Source: Pyropia haitanensis (Eukaryota > Rhodophyta > Bangiophyceae > Bangiales > Bangiaceae). From it: DNA of 64,000 nucleotides. The stretch spans positions 3,311,756-3,375,755 of the forward strand of contig SDUX01000008.1 in assembly GCA_008729055.1 (NCBI GenBank). The letters run 5' to 3'. The notes under the pieces were generated by a model. It made no database searches and was not told the origin of the DNA. It saw nothing but the letters and a program-made list of their open reading frames with translations. Made by a program: the position numbers and the translations under genes. Of this stretch, positions 36,325 to 46,544 are shown piece by piece. Within the stretch, counting starts at the first letter, position 1. Every line of letters begins with the position of its first letter.

Positions 36325-36366
<42 letters not shown>

Positions 36367-37117
36367 ACCGGAGGAGTGACGGGGGGCGAGGGCGGGGCAC
36401 GGGCGGGGCGGCGGCGGGTCGCCGCTGCCAGAATAGCAAGGAAGGGGGGGGGGGAGGGGGGGGGGACGCGGCGCGTGGGACAGCAGCGCCCGCGGCGGCA
36501 AGCGCGCGGGCCGACGGTGGGGCGGCGCGGCGCGGCAGCCGACCGCGGCGGGCCCCGCCGAGGGGGCACACACCCTGCCCGCCCTCCCCGCCCTGCGTCC
36601 CGCCGCCGCGCGTCGCGGCCGGCCGGCGGGCCCCGCGGCGGGCGCCATGACGTTGACCGGCCTGCCGGCCGGCCGGCCGGCCGAGCCGCGTCGGCCGGCG
36701 TTGCGGCGCGGCGGCAGCGGCCGCCCGCCGCGGCGGGCGGGACGGTGGCGGCCGCCGCGCACCGCCGCGTCCCGCGGCGGCCGGGCTGCCGACCAGCTGC
36801 GCGCGGCCGCGGCGCCCGTCTGTCGTGGCCGCCCCGATGCGGACCCCTCCGACATGGATGGAGTGCGGGGGGGGTACGAGTCGCTGCGAAGGGGGAGTAT
36901 GACCTGGGTGGCCCCCCCCTCACTAGTAGGGAGTCCGCCCCAAGCCGGTCAGTCGCCGCGCTCAAGCGCGTACTGACTTTGAAAGTAGCCCCCCACGTGC
37001 TTGGAACGCACAGGTGGCCAGCGGGGTCATCGCGGTCGCGATGCCTGCCACGTGGCCGCGGGTGCGACCGCGGTGGCCACCGCGGCCGCGAGCCTCCCCG
37101 CTCCATCCCGCCAAGAA
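33732..37117. other. GC-rich interval upstream of the secreted-protein gene
   Basis: Bases 33,732-33,930 are purine-rich on the plus strand, hence pyrimidine-rich for the leftward gene, and probably form its leader. The rest is dominated by CGG/GCC simple sequence, with G-runs near 36,440-36,470. An ATG at 36,077 follows a C/T tract and opens a 100-codon Ala/Arg/Ser-rich frame to 36,379; this is too weak to call. I recognise no gene here. Confidence 0.5.
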
Positions 37118-37619
37118 GGATAATACCAGCCTTGGGATTCCCAAGGTCCAGAATCCCAACCCCCCGCCAGGCGCTGCATTCAAGGGGTGCGTGTGGGGGG
37201 CCCGTGAGCCCCCCTGGGGGGACCTGGTGGACTTCCCGGCATGGACTTCAAATCCATGGACTGGCAGCGGCAGCAGCGTCCTCATTGCAGCCCATACTAT
37301 TTTTTGCACAGAACTCTGGAGCCTCTCTTTTCCGTACACTTCGGTAGCGCAATCCGCTGCGAGCCGCACTCGCGCACCACGGCTGCGCCCGTCGCGCTGG
37401 CCACCGTCGCGCTCGCGCGACATCACTGTAAAACGGCCCCGTGCCAGTCAGCAGTGCAGCATCACGTCTGACAGCGGCTGCCCTAGGCACGTGCCATGGC
37501 GCGTGCCCGGCCGCGTGCGCGTGCCGCATGACGCGTGCCCTACCCCCACGCACGGTGCCAGCGTGGGTGTGCGGCACCGCGCTGGCTGCCCCTCCTCTCA
37601 TTGCGGTCTGCGCTGCCCG

Positions 37620-38320
37620 GCCCCCGGCTTCTGCCGCCGGGCCCCCCCGGCCGCGCGGCGCCCGCCGCCGCCCGGCACCCGGCCCCCGCTGCCCGCCGCC
37701 CGCCGCGCGGCGCCCGCCGCCGCCCGCCGCCGCCCGCCGCGCGGCGCCCGCCGCCGCCCGCTGCCCGCCGCCGCCCGGCACCCGGCGCCCGCCGCGCGGC
37801 GCCCGCCGCGCGGCGCCCGCCGCGCGGCGCCCGCCGCCGCCCGCTGCCCGCCGCCGCCCGGCACCCGGCCCCCGCCGCGCGGCGCCCGCCGCCGCCCGGC
37901 ACCCGGCCCCCGCCGCCCGCCGCCCGCCGCCGCCCGCCGCCCGCCGCCGCCCGGCACCCGGCCCCCGCCGCCCGCCGCCCGCCGCGCGGCGCCCGCCGCC
38001 GCCCGCCGCGCGGCGCCCGCCGCCGCCCGCTGCCCGCCGCCGCCCGGCACCCGGCGCCCGCCGCGCGGCGCCCGCCGCGCGGCGCCCGCCGCGCGGCGCC
38101 CGCCGCCGCCCGCTGCCCGCCGCCGCCCGGCACCCGGCCCCCGCCGCGCGGCGCCCGCCGCCGCCCGGCACCCGGCCCCCGCCGTCCGCCGCCCGCCGCC
38201 GCCCGCCGCCCGCCGCCGCCCGGCACCCGCCGCGCGGCGCCCACCGCCGCCCGCCGCCCGCCGCCGCCCGCCGCCCGCCGCCCGCCGCCCGCCGCCGCTC
38301 GGCACCCCGCTTCTGCCCTC
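37620..38320 (+). repeat. GC-only satellite-like tract with a 269-bp duplication
   Basis: This 700-bp stretch is almost entirely G and C. It is made of CCCGCCG, GCCGCGCGGCG and CCCGGCACC words. A longer period of 269 bp is visible: the sequence starting with CTGCCCGCC at 37,761 recurs at 38,030 with very few changes. Many GCCGCGCGGC palindromes lie inside it. Confidence 0.85.
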
Positions 38321-38999
38321 CGGCCCCCGCCGCTGCCCGGCCCGCGGCCCCGGCCGCCTGTGCCCCGGCATCCGGCCCCCGGCCCCCGGCGCCCAGTCCC
38401 CGTCGTCCGGCACCCGCCGCAGCGTCGCGTGCCGGCGGGGGGCGTGGCGACCGCCGGGGTAGGGACGGCGTCCGTGGCAACGGGCGGCGGGGGACTGCGG
38501 GGGCCGTCGAGGGGCGGCGGGGAGGGGGGCCGTGGTGGCCGCCGGGGGGGGGCGGCTGGCGTGGCCTCTGGGGGGTGGCGACCGTGATTGCCGCGGGCGG
38601 TGGCGGCCGCCGGGGGGAGGCAGCCCCCTGGGGGTGGCAGCCGCCGGGGGAAACGGCCGCGCCGGGGGGCGTCGGGGGGCGTCGGGGGGCGGCCGCGTCC
38701 GCGGGGGCTGCCGAGAAAGGGTGGCTACGGCGGCTGGCGGGGGGGGGCGGCCGCGGCGGCTGGCGGGGTGGGGGCGGCCACGGCGGCCGCGGGGCGGCCG
38801 CGGCAGCGGCGGCCGCCGGGGGCGGCAATGGCTGCGGCTGGTGCTTGGGGGGAAGTGGCCTCGGCGGCACTCCACCGCCACTGCCCCGGCCGGTGGGGGG
38901 GGCTGACGCCGCCGCCGCGCACTGCGGTCTCCCCCCTGACGCGACCGCGGCAGGCTGGCGCCCGCGCCGCGGCGAGCCGCCTCCCCTGACGCTGGTTGA

Positions 39000-39640
39000 G
39001 GCGGCCGGGCAGCAAGACGACTGTGGCGACCAGCTACTCACATGGCAGGCAGGGATATTTGATTGTATTTACAATCCAAGCGATTATTCCACGGAGGTCA
39101 ACAGTACATACACATCCGACTTGACTCACATCTCCTGGCCTATCTGGCGAATCAGATGTCCAATTCGTCCAACCTGATAGGCTGTTGAACAATCTGAACT
39201 GGGCGAGATGAAGATTGTAGTACTGAATCAATTGTTTCCGGAGGTGGGCTTACCATATTTGACTCTGAACCCATCCTGGTCAGCGACTTGCGACTGCCAA
39301 CGCCGAAGACTGAAGCGCCGGCGTCTGACGCCCCCCTCCTCCCCGCCCCGGTCGCCCGCTTCGCCGTTATCCGCTCTCCGAGCAGACTTGGTGGATATGT
39401 ATGCCTTGTCTCCGACTCCTATCAGTGTTGAGAGCGCGCCCGCACACACGTCTGTCACGGCAGCGACCAGAACGGTTTCATGGAGGGCCGAAGTGCATCA
39501 CCCTCTCACCACTGGTTCCGCCGCTCGGGCGCGCTAGTGACGGTGAAACGCCGTCAGTTGTGACGTTTTGGCGTCCCCAATGGTCCACGCTCCACCAGCC
39601 TGCGTATTTTTTTATAGTGAATAGCGCTGACAAGCGCCGC
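39000..39640 (+). repeat. Block B arm, homologous to both arms of block A
   Basis: This arm matches block A 2,985-3,530 on the same strand and 3,873-4,470 inverted. It is the only arm in block B. It ends at the A/T-rich word TTTTTTTATAGTGAATAGCG near 39,607, which corresponds to the start of arm 2 in block A. Confidence 0.75.
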
Positions 39641-39645
39641 CTGTC

Positions 39646-40751
39646 CGTCATGGTGTGACCTGTTGCTCGGTATGTACGTGCACGTGGAGTACATAGGTCC
39701 CGCGGAGCTGGATAGATCCGTCATTCCCGAGTAAACTGATGACGCTGCGACTATTGATGTATCTTTTTATTGCTCTGCACCAACATAGGGGGCAGAACAA
39801 GCCTGTAACCGGGTGTGGCAAGCGCTTCACGCTATAAATTCCCCGCCTCTCAGAGCTGTTCAGTGCTCCATGGTCCTCGTTTTTTGCACAGACAATGAGT
39901 TTATGAGTACCTGGTGGCATACAATTGCTCAAAGTGGTTGGATGGCATGCCGGGGTCCGCACATTGCTGAACCCGTGCAGAAGGAGGCGCCTTGGGACAT
40001 GTCGCACTGCTGGACGCGCCCACAGCGCCGATGAGAACAAAAAATGTTGCGGAGGATGTCTGCTGTACTGTTGGGATCTCATAATTGTATCTTTTTGTGC
40101 GTGAGAGTACTGTGGGGCGTTGGACGGCCTGTCGAGGCTACCTGTCCAGAATGGCCACTTTGGGGGTCTGTATGACCCACTTCCCGTCGTTTGCGAAACC
40201 TTCTGAGCACATGACCGTGCTCAGCGACCTCGATTTAGTCGATTGAGCATGCTTCAGAAAAGTTGGTGAAGTGGTCCCTGACTCTTGTTGCACTTGGTGA
40301 AGTGCCCTGCGCACACTTCGGTGCAAGGCGTCACACACCGCTACGACGCGTTTCAGAAAGTGAAGCAAAATCTTCTCAAGCTGTTCCCGCCAGACTAAGT
40401 CGATGACGCTGAGCACGAATATGTGCTCAGAAAATGTCGCAAACATCGGGAAGCAGGTCATATGGGCCCCCAAAAGTCCATTCTGGACAGGTAGCCGCGA
40501 CAGGCCGTCTAGCGCCCCACAGTGCTCTCATCCTTCAAAAACTACATCTATCAGATCTATACAGTGTATTCAGCTACCTCCGCAGCTTTTTGCACTTTCA
40601 ACGGCGCTGTGGGCTCATCCAGCTGCGCTACAGTGCATACCACCGTATCAGCAGTCAGTCAGTCACGAATGAGTGAACTGCAGAGTACTGTCTTTGCATT
40701 TTTACGGGACGATGGCCAACGGATACCTCTGCCCTCAGCGTTAACTAAACA
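39646..40751. mobile_element. 1.1-kb insertion inside block B with imperfect inverted arms
   Basis: Block A lacks this DNA: there, about 10 bp separate the flanking matches at 3,825 and 3,834. Within the insertion, 40,003-40,245 and 40,390-40,637 are imperfect inverted repeats around a loop of about 145 bp. They share words such as CTACCTGTCCAGAATGG and CCCACAGCGCCG. This is the layout of a fold-back or MITE-like element. A clear target-site duplication could not be identified, and no coding frame is apparent. Confidence 0.6.
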
Positions 40752-41003
40752 GAGTTGACCCATTACGCTCAAAAAAGCTCGGAGCGGGCGCCTAAAGCGC
40801 TTCTGCCACCCAGCCTCTCGACTGTCCTGTCCGCCGTACGGGTGCACGACGCCCGATGTGTGCACCAATAGATTCAGCATGATCGTTTTACCCAGGTAAG
40901 ACTATTTCTTCCCACGGTGGGTCTCTCATGCACTCTATATCCAGGCCCATACTGCACAGCGGATGACAAAGAAGCAGACGGGAGGCACTTTCTTGCACTG
41001 CCG
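40752..41003 (-). repeat. Block B core segment
   Basis: The reverse complement matches block A 3,577-3,825, from the CAGTGCAAGAAAGTGCC word to AATGGGTCAACT. On its right it abuts the GC tract directly at a CACGGCAGCGCCGGC word. In block A the same word is followed by about 790 bp (2,790-3,577) that includes arm 1. Confidence 0.75.
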
Positions 41004-41674
41004 GCGCTGCCGTGGCAAGCGGATCGGCGGCGGCCGGCAGCGACAGCAGAGGCGGCAGCGGCAGCCGGAGCGGTAGCCAACCGGCAGGGGCGGCGGCGAT
41101 GGTGAGAGCGGCCGGGGCGGCAGCCGGCCAGCGGCCGGCCGGGCAGCTGGCCGACAAAGGTAGCCCGCGATTGGCGGCAAAAGGCAGGCGGCGGCAGCCT
41201 GCTGGCGGCGGCCGGCAGCAAAGGCGGCGGCGGCAGCGGCACCAGGGCGGCAGCAACCCGGTGGGGGCGGCGGCGGCGGGGGCGGCGGCCGGGGCGGCAG
41301 CCCGGGCGGCAGGCGGCCGGCGGCCGGCCAGGCAGGCGGCCGGCGGCGGCAGCCCGCCAGCGGCGGCAGCACGCCGGCCGCGGTAGCCGGCGGCAGCGGC
41401 GGCGGCCGGGGGCCGGACCGGCGGCCGGCCGGCGGGGGCGGCCGCCCCCGGCCAGGGTGGCGACCGGTGGCGGCGGCGGTGGTGGCAGCCGCAGCCGCGA
41501 CGGCAGCCAACCGGCGGATGCGGCGGCGGGGGACGCAGGGGCGGCGGCCAACGCGGCCGCCCGGGCGGCAGGCGGCCGGCGGCCGGCCAGGCAGGCGGCC
41601 GGCGGCCGGCAGCAACGGCGGCGGCGGCAGCGGCAGCCGGGGCGGCAGCAGCCCGCAGCGGCAGGGGCAGAGGC

Positions 41675-41708
<34 letters not shown>

Positions 41709-42507
41709 GGCAGCGGCGGAGGGGGCGGGGGCCGCGGGCGGCGGCGGGCGGCGGGCGGCGGCGGCGGCGGCGGTGGGCAGCGGCGGCGGTAGCGGGGGCG
41801 GCGGGCGGCGGCGGCAGCGGTGGCGGCGGCCGCGGCCGAGGCCGCCTGCCGCGGCAGCCGCGGCGGCCGCGGTGGCGGCGGGTGTGGGCCGGGGTGGCGG
41901 GGGGCGCATCGCGTGGCAGGGGAGCAGGGGGGGCAGCTCGCTGCATGGGGGGCCGGGGTGGCTGCCCGTGGCGGGGGCGGGCGGTGTGGGCGCGCGGGGC
42001 CGCCAGGGGCGGCCGCACGCTCGGCGCCGGCCGGCGTGCTGGTGGTGGGACGGGGGGGGGGGGGGGGGGGGGGGGGGGTGGCTGCCGCTGGCGGGACGTC
42101 GGTGGCGGGAACAGGGACGCGCCGCCGCAGGGTAGAGTAATGGAGGTGCCCAGTACAGGTCGGTGTACGTAACTGCAAGTAGGTGAGGAGCCACACGTGT
42201 GTGCTGATGGCGTCGCTGGCCTCGGGGCGCCCAGCGGCTGTGGAGCCTCGACGCGCGAGTCTCGAGCGCTCTCAGAGCGTCTCAGCGAACCCAACATGCG
42301 TGTTGGTTGAGATCCCCAGGTACTACGTACTACATGCTCTGGTGACACCCTGTGGCCCAAAGCTGCTCAGGAGACGCCTGGAGAAATCGCGGCTCTCCAC
42401 GCTCTGTCAGCCAAGACGGGTGACCCCTCTCCATTGTCAAACGGCCAGCACGTGGAAAACTGTCAGACTAGACGGGTGACGCCTGCATGGCCCCGGCGGA
42501 GGTCAGA

Positions 42508-42620
42508 GTGTCGAGGGCCAGGTCGAGGGATCCGGCGGCGGCCAGTGTGACAAAGGCCGGCTCGAGGGGCCAGGCCGTGGCCAGCGTGTCGAGGGCATAC
42601 TCGCGGAATCAGGCAGTACG
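42508..42620 (+). repeat. Three 36-39-bp tandem units
   Basis: Three adjacent units begin at 42,508, 42,544 and 42,583. Each contains GTGTCGAGGGC- or GTGACAAAGGCC-like and GGCCA words. They lie at the right edge of block B in moderate-GC DNA, about 0.9 kb upstream of RIO1. No function is apparent. Confidence 0.55.
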
Positions 42621-43179
42621 AAGGACGCGGCACGAGACGGGCCACTGTCGAAGCGAACGCTGTCAGACGCGCGGCTGTGGCCAACGGAAAAAGCATCGAC
42701 GACAGATATGAGTGAAAGGAGCCTACGAAATGAATTCCGGTTTCAAATGAAGAAGAAAAGTTATATGAAGTATAATTGGTAAACTTACCCTCCCATTCCC
42801 CCCCCCCCACCCCCTCCCACCCCCTCCCAGAATCCCAAGGCGACCTTGGGGTTCTGACGTCCAGAATCCCAAGGCTGGTATTATCCCGCCTCATCCCGCC
42901 TGTCCGCTTGAAGCGACTTTGCAGCTGCCCACGGCAAGGGGGAGACGCCACTGCCCGCGCGAGCAGCAAGCCGCCCCACCGCAGGGCCGCGGCGGTGTCG
43001 CCCCCTTTTTTGTCGGCACAGTGTGTGCCTGCGCCGGCGCGGGGTACGCCGCGCAGACGGAAACGGGGCGCCGCCCTCCCTGCCGGCAGTGTCAAACGGC
43101 GGCGGTCGCCACAGAGGTGCGCGCGCGTTTGTCCTACTTCCCGCCCCGACTGCTGCCAGCACCCTGCTGGCTCTGCCGT

Positions 43180-43421
43180 CCCGGCCGTGGCTGGCTCTCC
43201 CGTTCAGCGTCTCCCACTTCCCTCCCCTGCTGCCCCGCCCCGCGTTCCGCTTCCCAGGCCCCCTATCCCCTGCGCGTCTGTCTCTGTCCCGTTTCGCCCC
43301 CCCTCCGCCCCCCCCCCCCTTCCCCCGTTTTTCATCTCCACCCCTCCCTCTCTTTGTCTCCCGCTCCCCGTCTCCTCTTGACCCCGCCCCTCCCCGCTCC
43401 TCACCCGCTACCGTGCCCGCC
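43180..43421 (+). promoter_or_regulatory. Pyrimidine-rich leader of RIO1
   Basis: Roughly 240 bp before the RIO1 ATG are strongly C/T-rich on the coding strand, with C-runs near 43,310-43,320. They lead to a CCCGCCATGG start context. No TATA box is evident. The tract resembles those ahead of UGDH, TAF2, YlmG and PCNA. Confidence 0.45.
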
Positions 43422-43793
43422 ATGGACCGCACCATTGCGGTGGCGGAGGTCGCGCAGGACCGCCTCGCCGACCGCCGCCGCGCCGGCCGGACGGCGGACA
43501 AGGCGGACCGCGCGACGGCGGAGCAGGTGCTCGACCCCGCCACGCGGCTGCTGCTGTTTGACATGCTCGGCCGCGGCCGCCTGTCGTCGCTCGCCGGCGT
43601 CGTGTCGACGGGCAAGGAGGCCAACGTCTACTACGCGACGGGGCCGCTGGTGCCCCACGGGGGGGGGGAGCGCGGCGCCGCGGCGGGTGGCGCCACCCCC
43701 GCGGGCGGCGTGGCCGCACCAGACGGCGCCCCTGCCGACGGTGACGGCAGCGGTGGTGGTGGCGGTGGTGGTGGCAGTGGCGGTGGCGGTGGC

Positions 43794-43825
<32 letters not shown>

Positions 43826-44475
43826 GGGTGGGGGTGGCGCCCGCGACGACCTGGACGTGGGGGACTATGTGCCCCCCCCGTTTGGGGGCATCGCGGTCAA
43901 GGTGTTCAAGACCGCCATCCTCGACTTTAAGGACCGCCGGCGGTACGTGGAAGGGGACCAGCGCTTCAAGACCGGCTACAGCGGCAACGCGCGCAAGATG
44001 GTGGCGGTATGGGCGGAGAAGGAGTACGCCAACCTGCGGCGGCTCCACCGGGCGGGCGTGCCCGTGCCGCGCCCGCTCTTCCTCAAATCCCCCATCCTGG
44101 GCATGGCGTTTGTGGGCACCCGCGACGGCTGGCCGGCGCCGCTGCTCAAGGACGCGGTCCCGGACATGCGGGCCGGCCCGGGGGGGGTGGCCGCCGTCTA
44201 CCGGCAGGTGGCGGTCGCGATGCGCCGCATGTACGCGGCGGCGCGGCTCGTCCACGGGGACCTCTCCGAGTACAACGTGCTGTACGATGAGGGCGTGGCG
44301 GTGGTGATTGATGTGAGCCAGAGCGTCGAGGCGGACCACCCCAACGCGCTCGAGTTCCTCCGCGCCGACTGTGTCAACGTGTCGGCGTTTTTTCGGCGCG
44401 TCTGGGGCGGCGAGGGGGAGGGGGAGGGCGAGGGCGACGACGTCGCGGCGGTGCCGCCCGCCGACGCGGCGGCCG

Positions 44476-44519
<44 letters not shown>

Positions 44520-45362
44520 ACCGCGGCCGCGGACGCTGCCGCCGCGGCGGCCGGCCCGGTGACGGGCGGGGTGCTGTCCCCCCCCGCGCTCTTTGCGTAC
44601 GTCACCTGCCCCGAGGCGGACCCCCCCGCGGACCCCGACGGCCTCTCCCGGCTGGCGACGGCCATGGCCGACGCGGCCGCCGCCCCCCCCGACGGCGGCG
44701 GCGGCGGCAGCGGTGGCGGCAGCGCCGCGGCGCGGGAGGTGGAGGAGCGCGTCTGGGCGCGCTCGTACATGCCCGTGACGCTCAAGGAGGTGGCGGACGT
44801 GGAGGCGGACACGCTGCTCATGGGGGGGGGGGGGAGACCCCGTACGCGGAGATGATGGGGCTCGCCGTCCGCGAGGCGGCCGCCGCGCACGGGGGGGGGG
44901 GGGGGGGGGGGGAGGGGGCGGCGGCCCCGGCAGAAGGCTGATAGTGTTGCTGACGGGGACCCGTCGGCGGGGGATGACGGGGGGGGGGGGCGCGGCGGCA
45001 GCGGCTCGACCAGTGGGGACGATGGCAGCAGCAGCAGCAGCAGCGACTCGGACAGCGACGACGCTAGCAGTGGCGACGACAGCGGCAGCGGCAGCGGCAG
45101 CGGCAGCGGCAGCGGCAGCGGCAGCGGCAGTGACGGGAATGACGGCGGCGGCGGCCGCCGCCGCCGCCGCGAGCGCGTGCCGGTCGCGGCGCGCACCGGG
45201 GATGCCAAGTCCCTGGCACGCGCCGGCATGACCAAGGCCGAGTGGAAAGCGGCGGTCAAGGCGGAGCAGCGGGAGCGGCGGGAGGCCAAGACGCCCAAAA
45301 AGGTCAAGCGGCGGAAGGAGGCGGTGGCGAAGCGGCGGCGGCATGTCAAGGTGAAAAAGTAA
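43422..45362 (+). CDS. RIOK1: RIO1 atypical Ser/Thr kinase, with apparent frame breaks
   Basis: RIO1 acts in late cytoplasmic maturation of the 40S ribosomal subunit. The nucleotide loop STGKEANVYYA is at residues 62-72, and AVKVFKT has the conserved Lys160. The catalytic motif HGDLSEYN has Asp280, and the metal-binding IDVSQSVE has Asp297. Residues about 77-150 are a Gly-rich insert between nucleotide loop and Lys strand, unusual for the family. The first frame stops at 44,855. The sequence then makes sense in a second frame (ETPYAEMMGLAV) and, from about 44,931, in a third that holds an acidic/Ser stretch and the typical basic RIO1 tail (EWKAAVKAEQRERR) to a TAA at 45,362. The switches coincide with G-runs at 44,822-44,834 and 44,891-44,912, so a homopolymer length error is more likely than a true truncation. 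Confidence 0.93.
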
Positions 45363-45648
45363 TCCCGCGGGGTGCGTCTCGTGTGTCTTTTTCTGCGTGT
45401 CTTTTGTCCTTTGTACGCGTAGCGGACACGCTGGGAAACGCAGCAGCGACTGGCCGGCTCTGCGTGCCGACCGCCCGCAAAGGCGTCCAGAGAACGACGA
45501 GCAGCCGTTGGTAGGTCCGTCGCATCTAGTGGCAAAGCCGCCCAAGCACCCCCGCACCTCCCCTCCACTTTCGAGTCGCAGCTTGCCCACCCCCCCCCCC
45601 CCCCACATGCACCCCACCACACACCCGCACCCCCCCCCCCCATCGCTT
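45363..45648. other. Convergent 3' region of RIO1 and DP
   Basis: The 286 bp between the two stop codons hold C-runs near 45,591-45,604 and 45,631-45,641 and a T-rich patch at 45,386-45,413. No gene, RNA or conserved element is visible. Confidence 0.6.
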
Positions 45649-46509
45649 TCAGTGCGGTAGCCTCGCCTCCCGCGCTGCCTCGGCGCGCCGCCGCGCGGCG
45701 GCCCGCGTGGCCGCCGCGGCGAGCACGCTGACCCCATCGAGCACGCGGCAGACGGCGTTGCACGTAAACACCGCCGCCCGCCCGTCCTCGGCCGTATCCA
45801 GCCGCATCGACGCCGTCGGCGGCGCGGCGAGCAGCGTAAACGGCAGGTGCAGGCGCGTCACACCCGCCGGCGGGCGGCCGTCGAGGGGCACCGCCGCGGG
45901 GCAGGGCGCCGCCGCCGCAGGGACGGGGCGGGGCGGGGGGGGGACGCCCCGCCGGGCGGGGCGTAGCCGACGCGGCCGCCCCGACCGCGCGGCGCGCCAC
46001 CGCCGGTGCGGGGCGGGTCGGGCCGCGGCCGCGGCGCGGGGCTGCCCGCGGCGCTGCCGCCGCCGCCCATGGCCAGGCGGCCCAGCCCGTACGCCACCTC
46101 CCCCGGGCAGCCATCCCGCGCTGTCCCGGTGTCGTCCCACGCGTCCACCGAAAAGGCACCGCCGAGGCCGTCGTCGGCGTCGACGCCCGGCAGCGACAGC
46201 AGGTCGCCCGCCGCGTCGGCCCCCCCCCCCAAGGGGTCCTCCCCCTCGAGCAGCAGCAGCGGGTCCGCACACGCCGGGACCGGCAGTTCGTCGGGCGGCG
46301 CGTCGACGACGAGCAGGCCGCCCCGGTCGACGCCCACGGGCCCCACCGCACCAAACGGCGCCAGCAGGTCGTCGGCGGCCGGCGCGGCGGCGCACGGCAG
46401 CCCCCCGCCCACGCCGTGGAGGCCCAGGCCGAGGCCCAGGCCCAGGCCGCCGCCGCCCATGCCAAGCGGCAGGCCGTCGACGCGCCCGCCGCCCAGAGGC
46501 GGCGCCGCA

Positions 46510-46544
<35 letters not shown>

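Larger units (their letters stand above)
37118..42886 (-). mobile_element. Repeat block B bounded by 23-bp inverted repeats
   Basis: An identical 23-bp sequence lies at 37,118-37,140 and, reverse-complemented, at 42,864-42,886. Each copy is next to a CCTTGGG hairpin (37,130-37,146 and 42,831-42,853). Between them, read right to left, come a CCG-rich tract (about 42,060-41,005), the core (41,003-40,752), a 1.1-kb insertion, the arm (39,640-39,000) and another GC-only tract to about 37,620. Core, arm and GC tracts match block A in order and orientation. No enzyme is encoded. Whether the 23-bp pair is the true end of one element is uncertain, since it was not found around block A. Confidence 0.6.

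Noticed and set aside
36077..36379. 100-codon frame after a C/T tract, with a transit-peptide-like composition
   Set aside because: It is short, Ala/Ser/Arg-rich and domain-free, in a region where GC simple sequence opens many such frames.
37221..37305. tRNA-Sec-like hairpin CATGGACTTCAAATCCATG at 37,240-37,258, with a possible D-arm before it and a T-run at 37,300-37,305
   Set aside because: The anticodon-like loop CTTCAAA on a 6-bp stem resembles selenocysteine tRNA. However, no T-arm with a GTTCRA loop and no pairing acceptor stem are present, so it is most likely chance.
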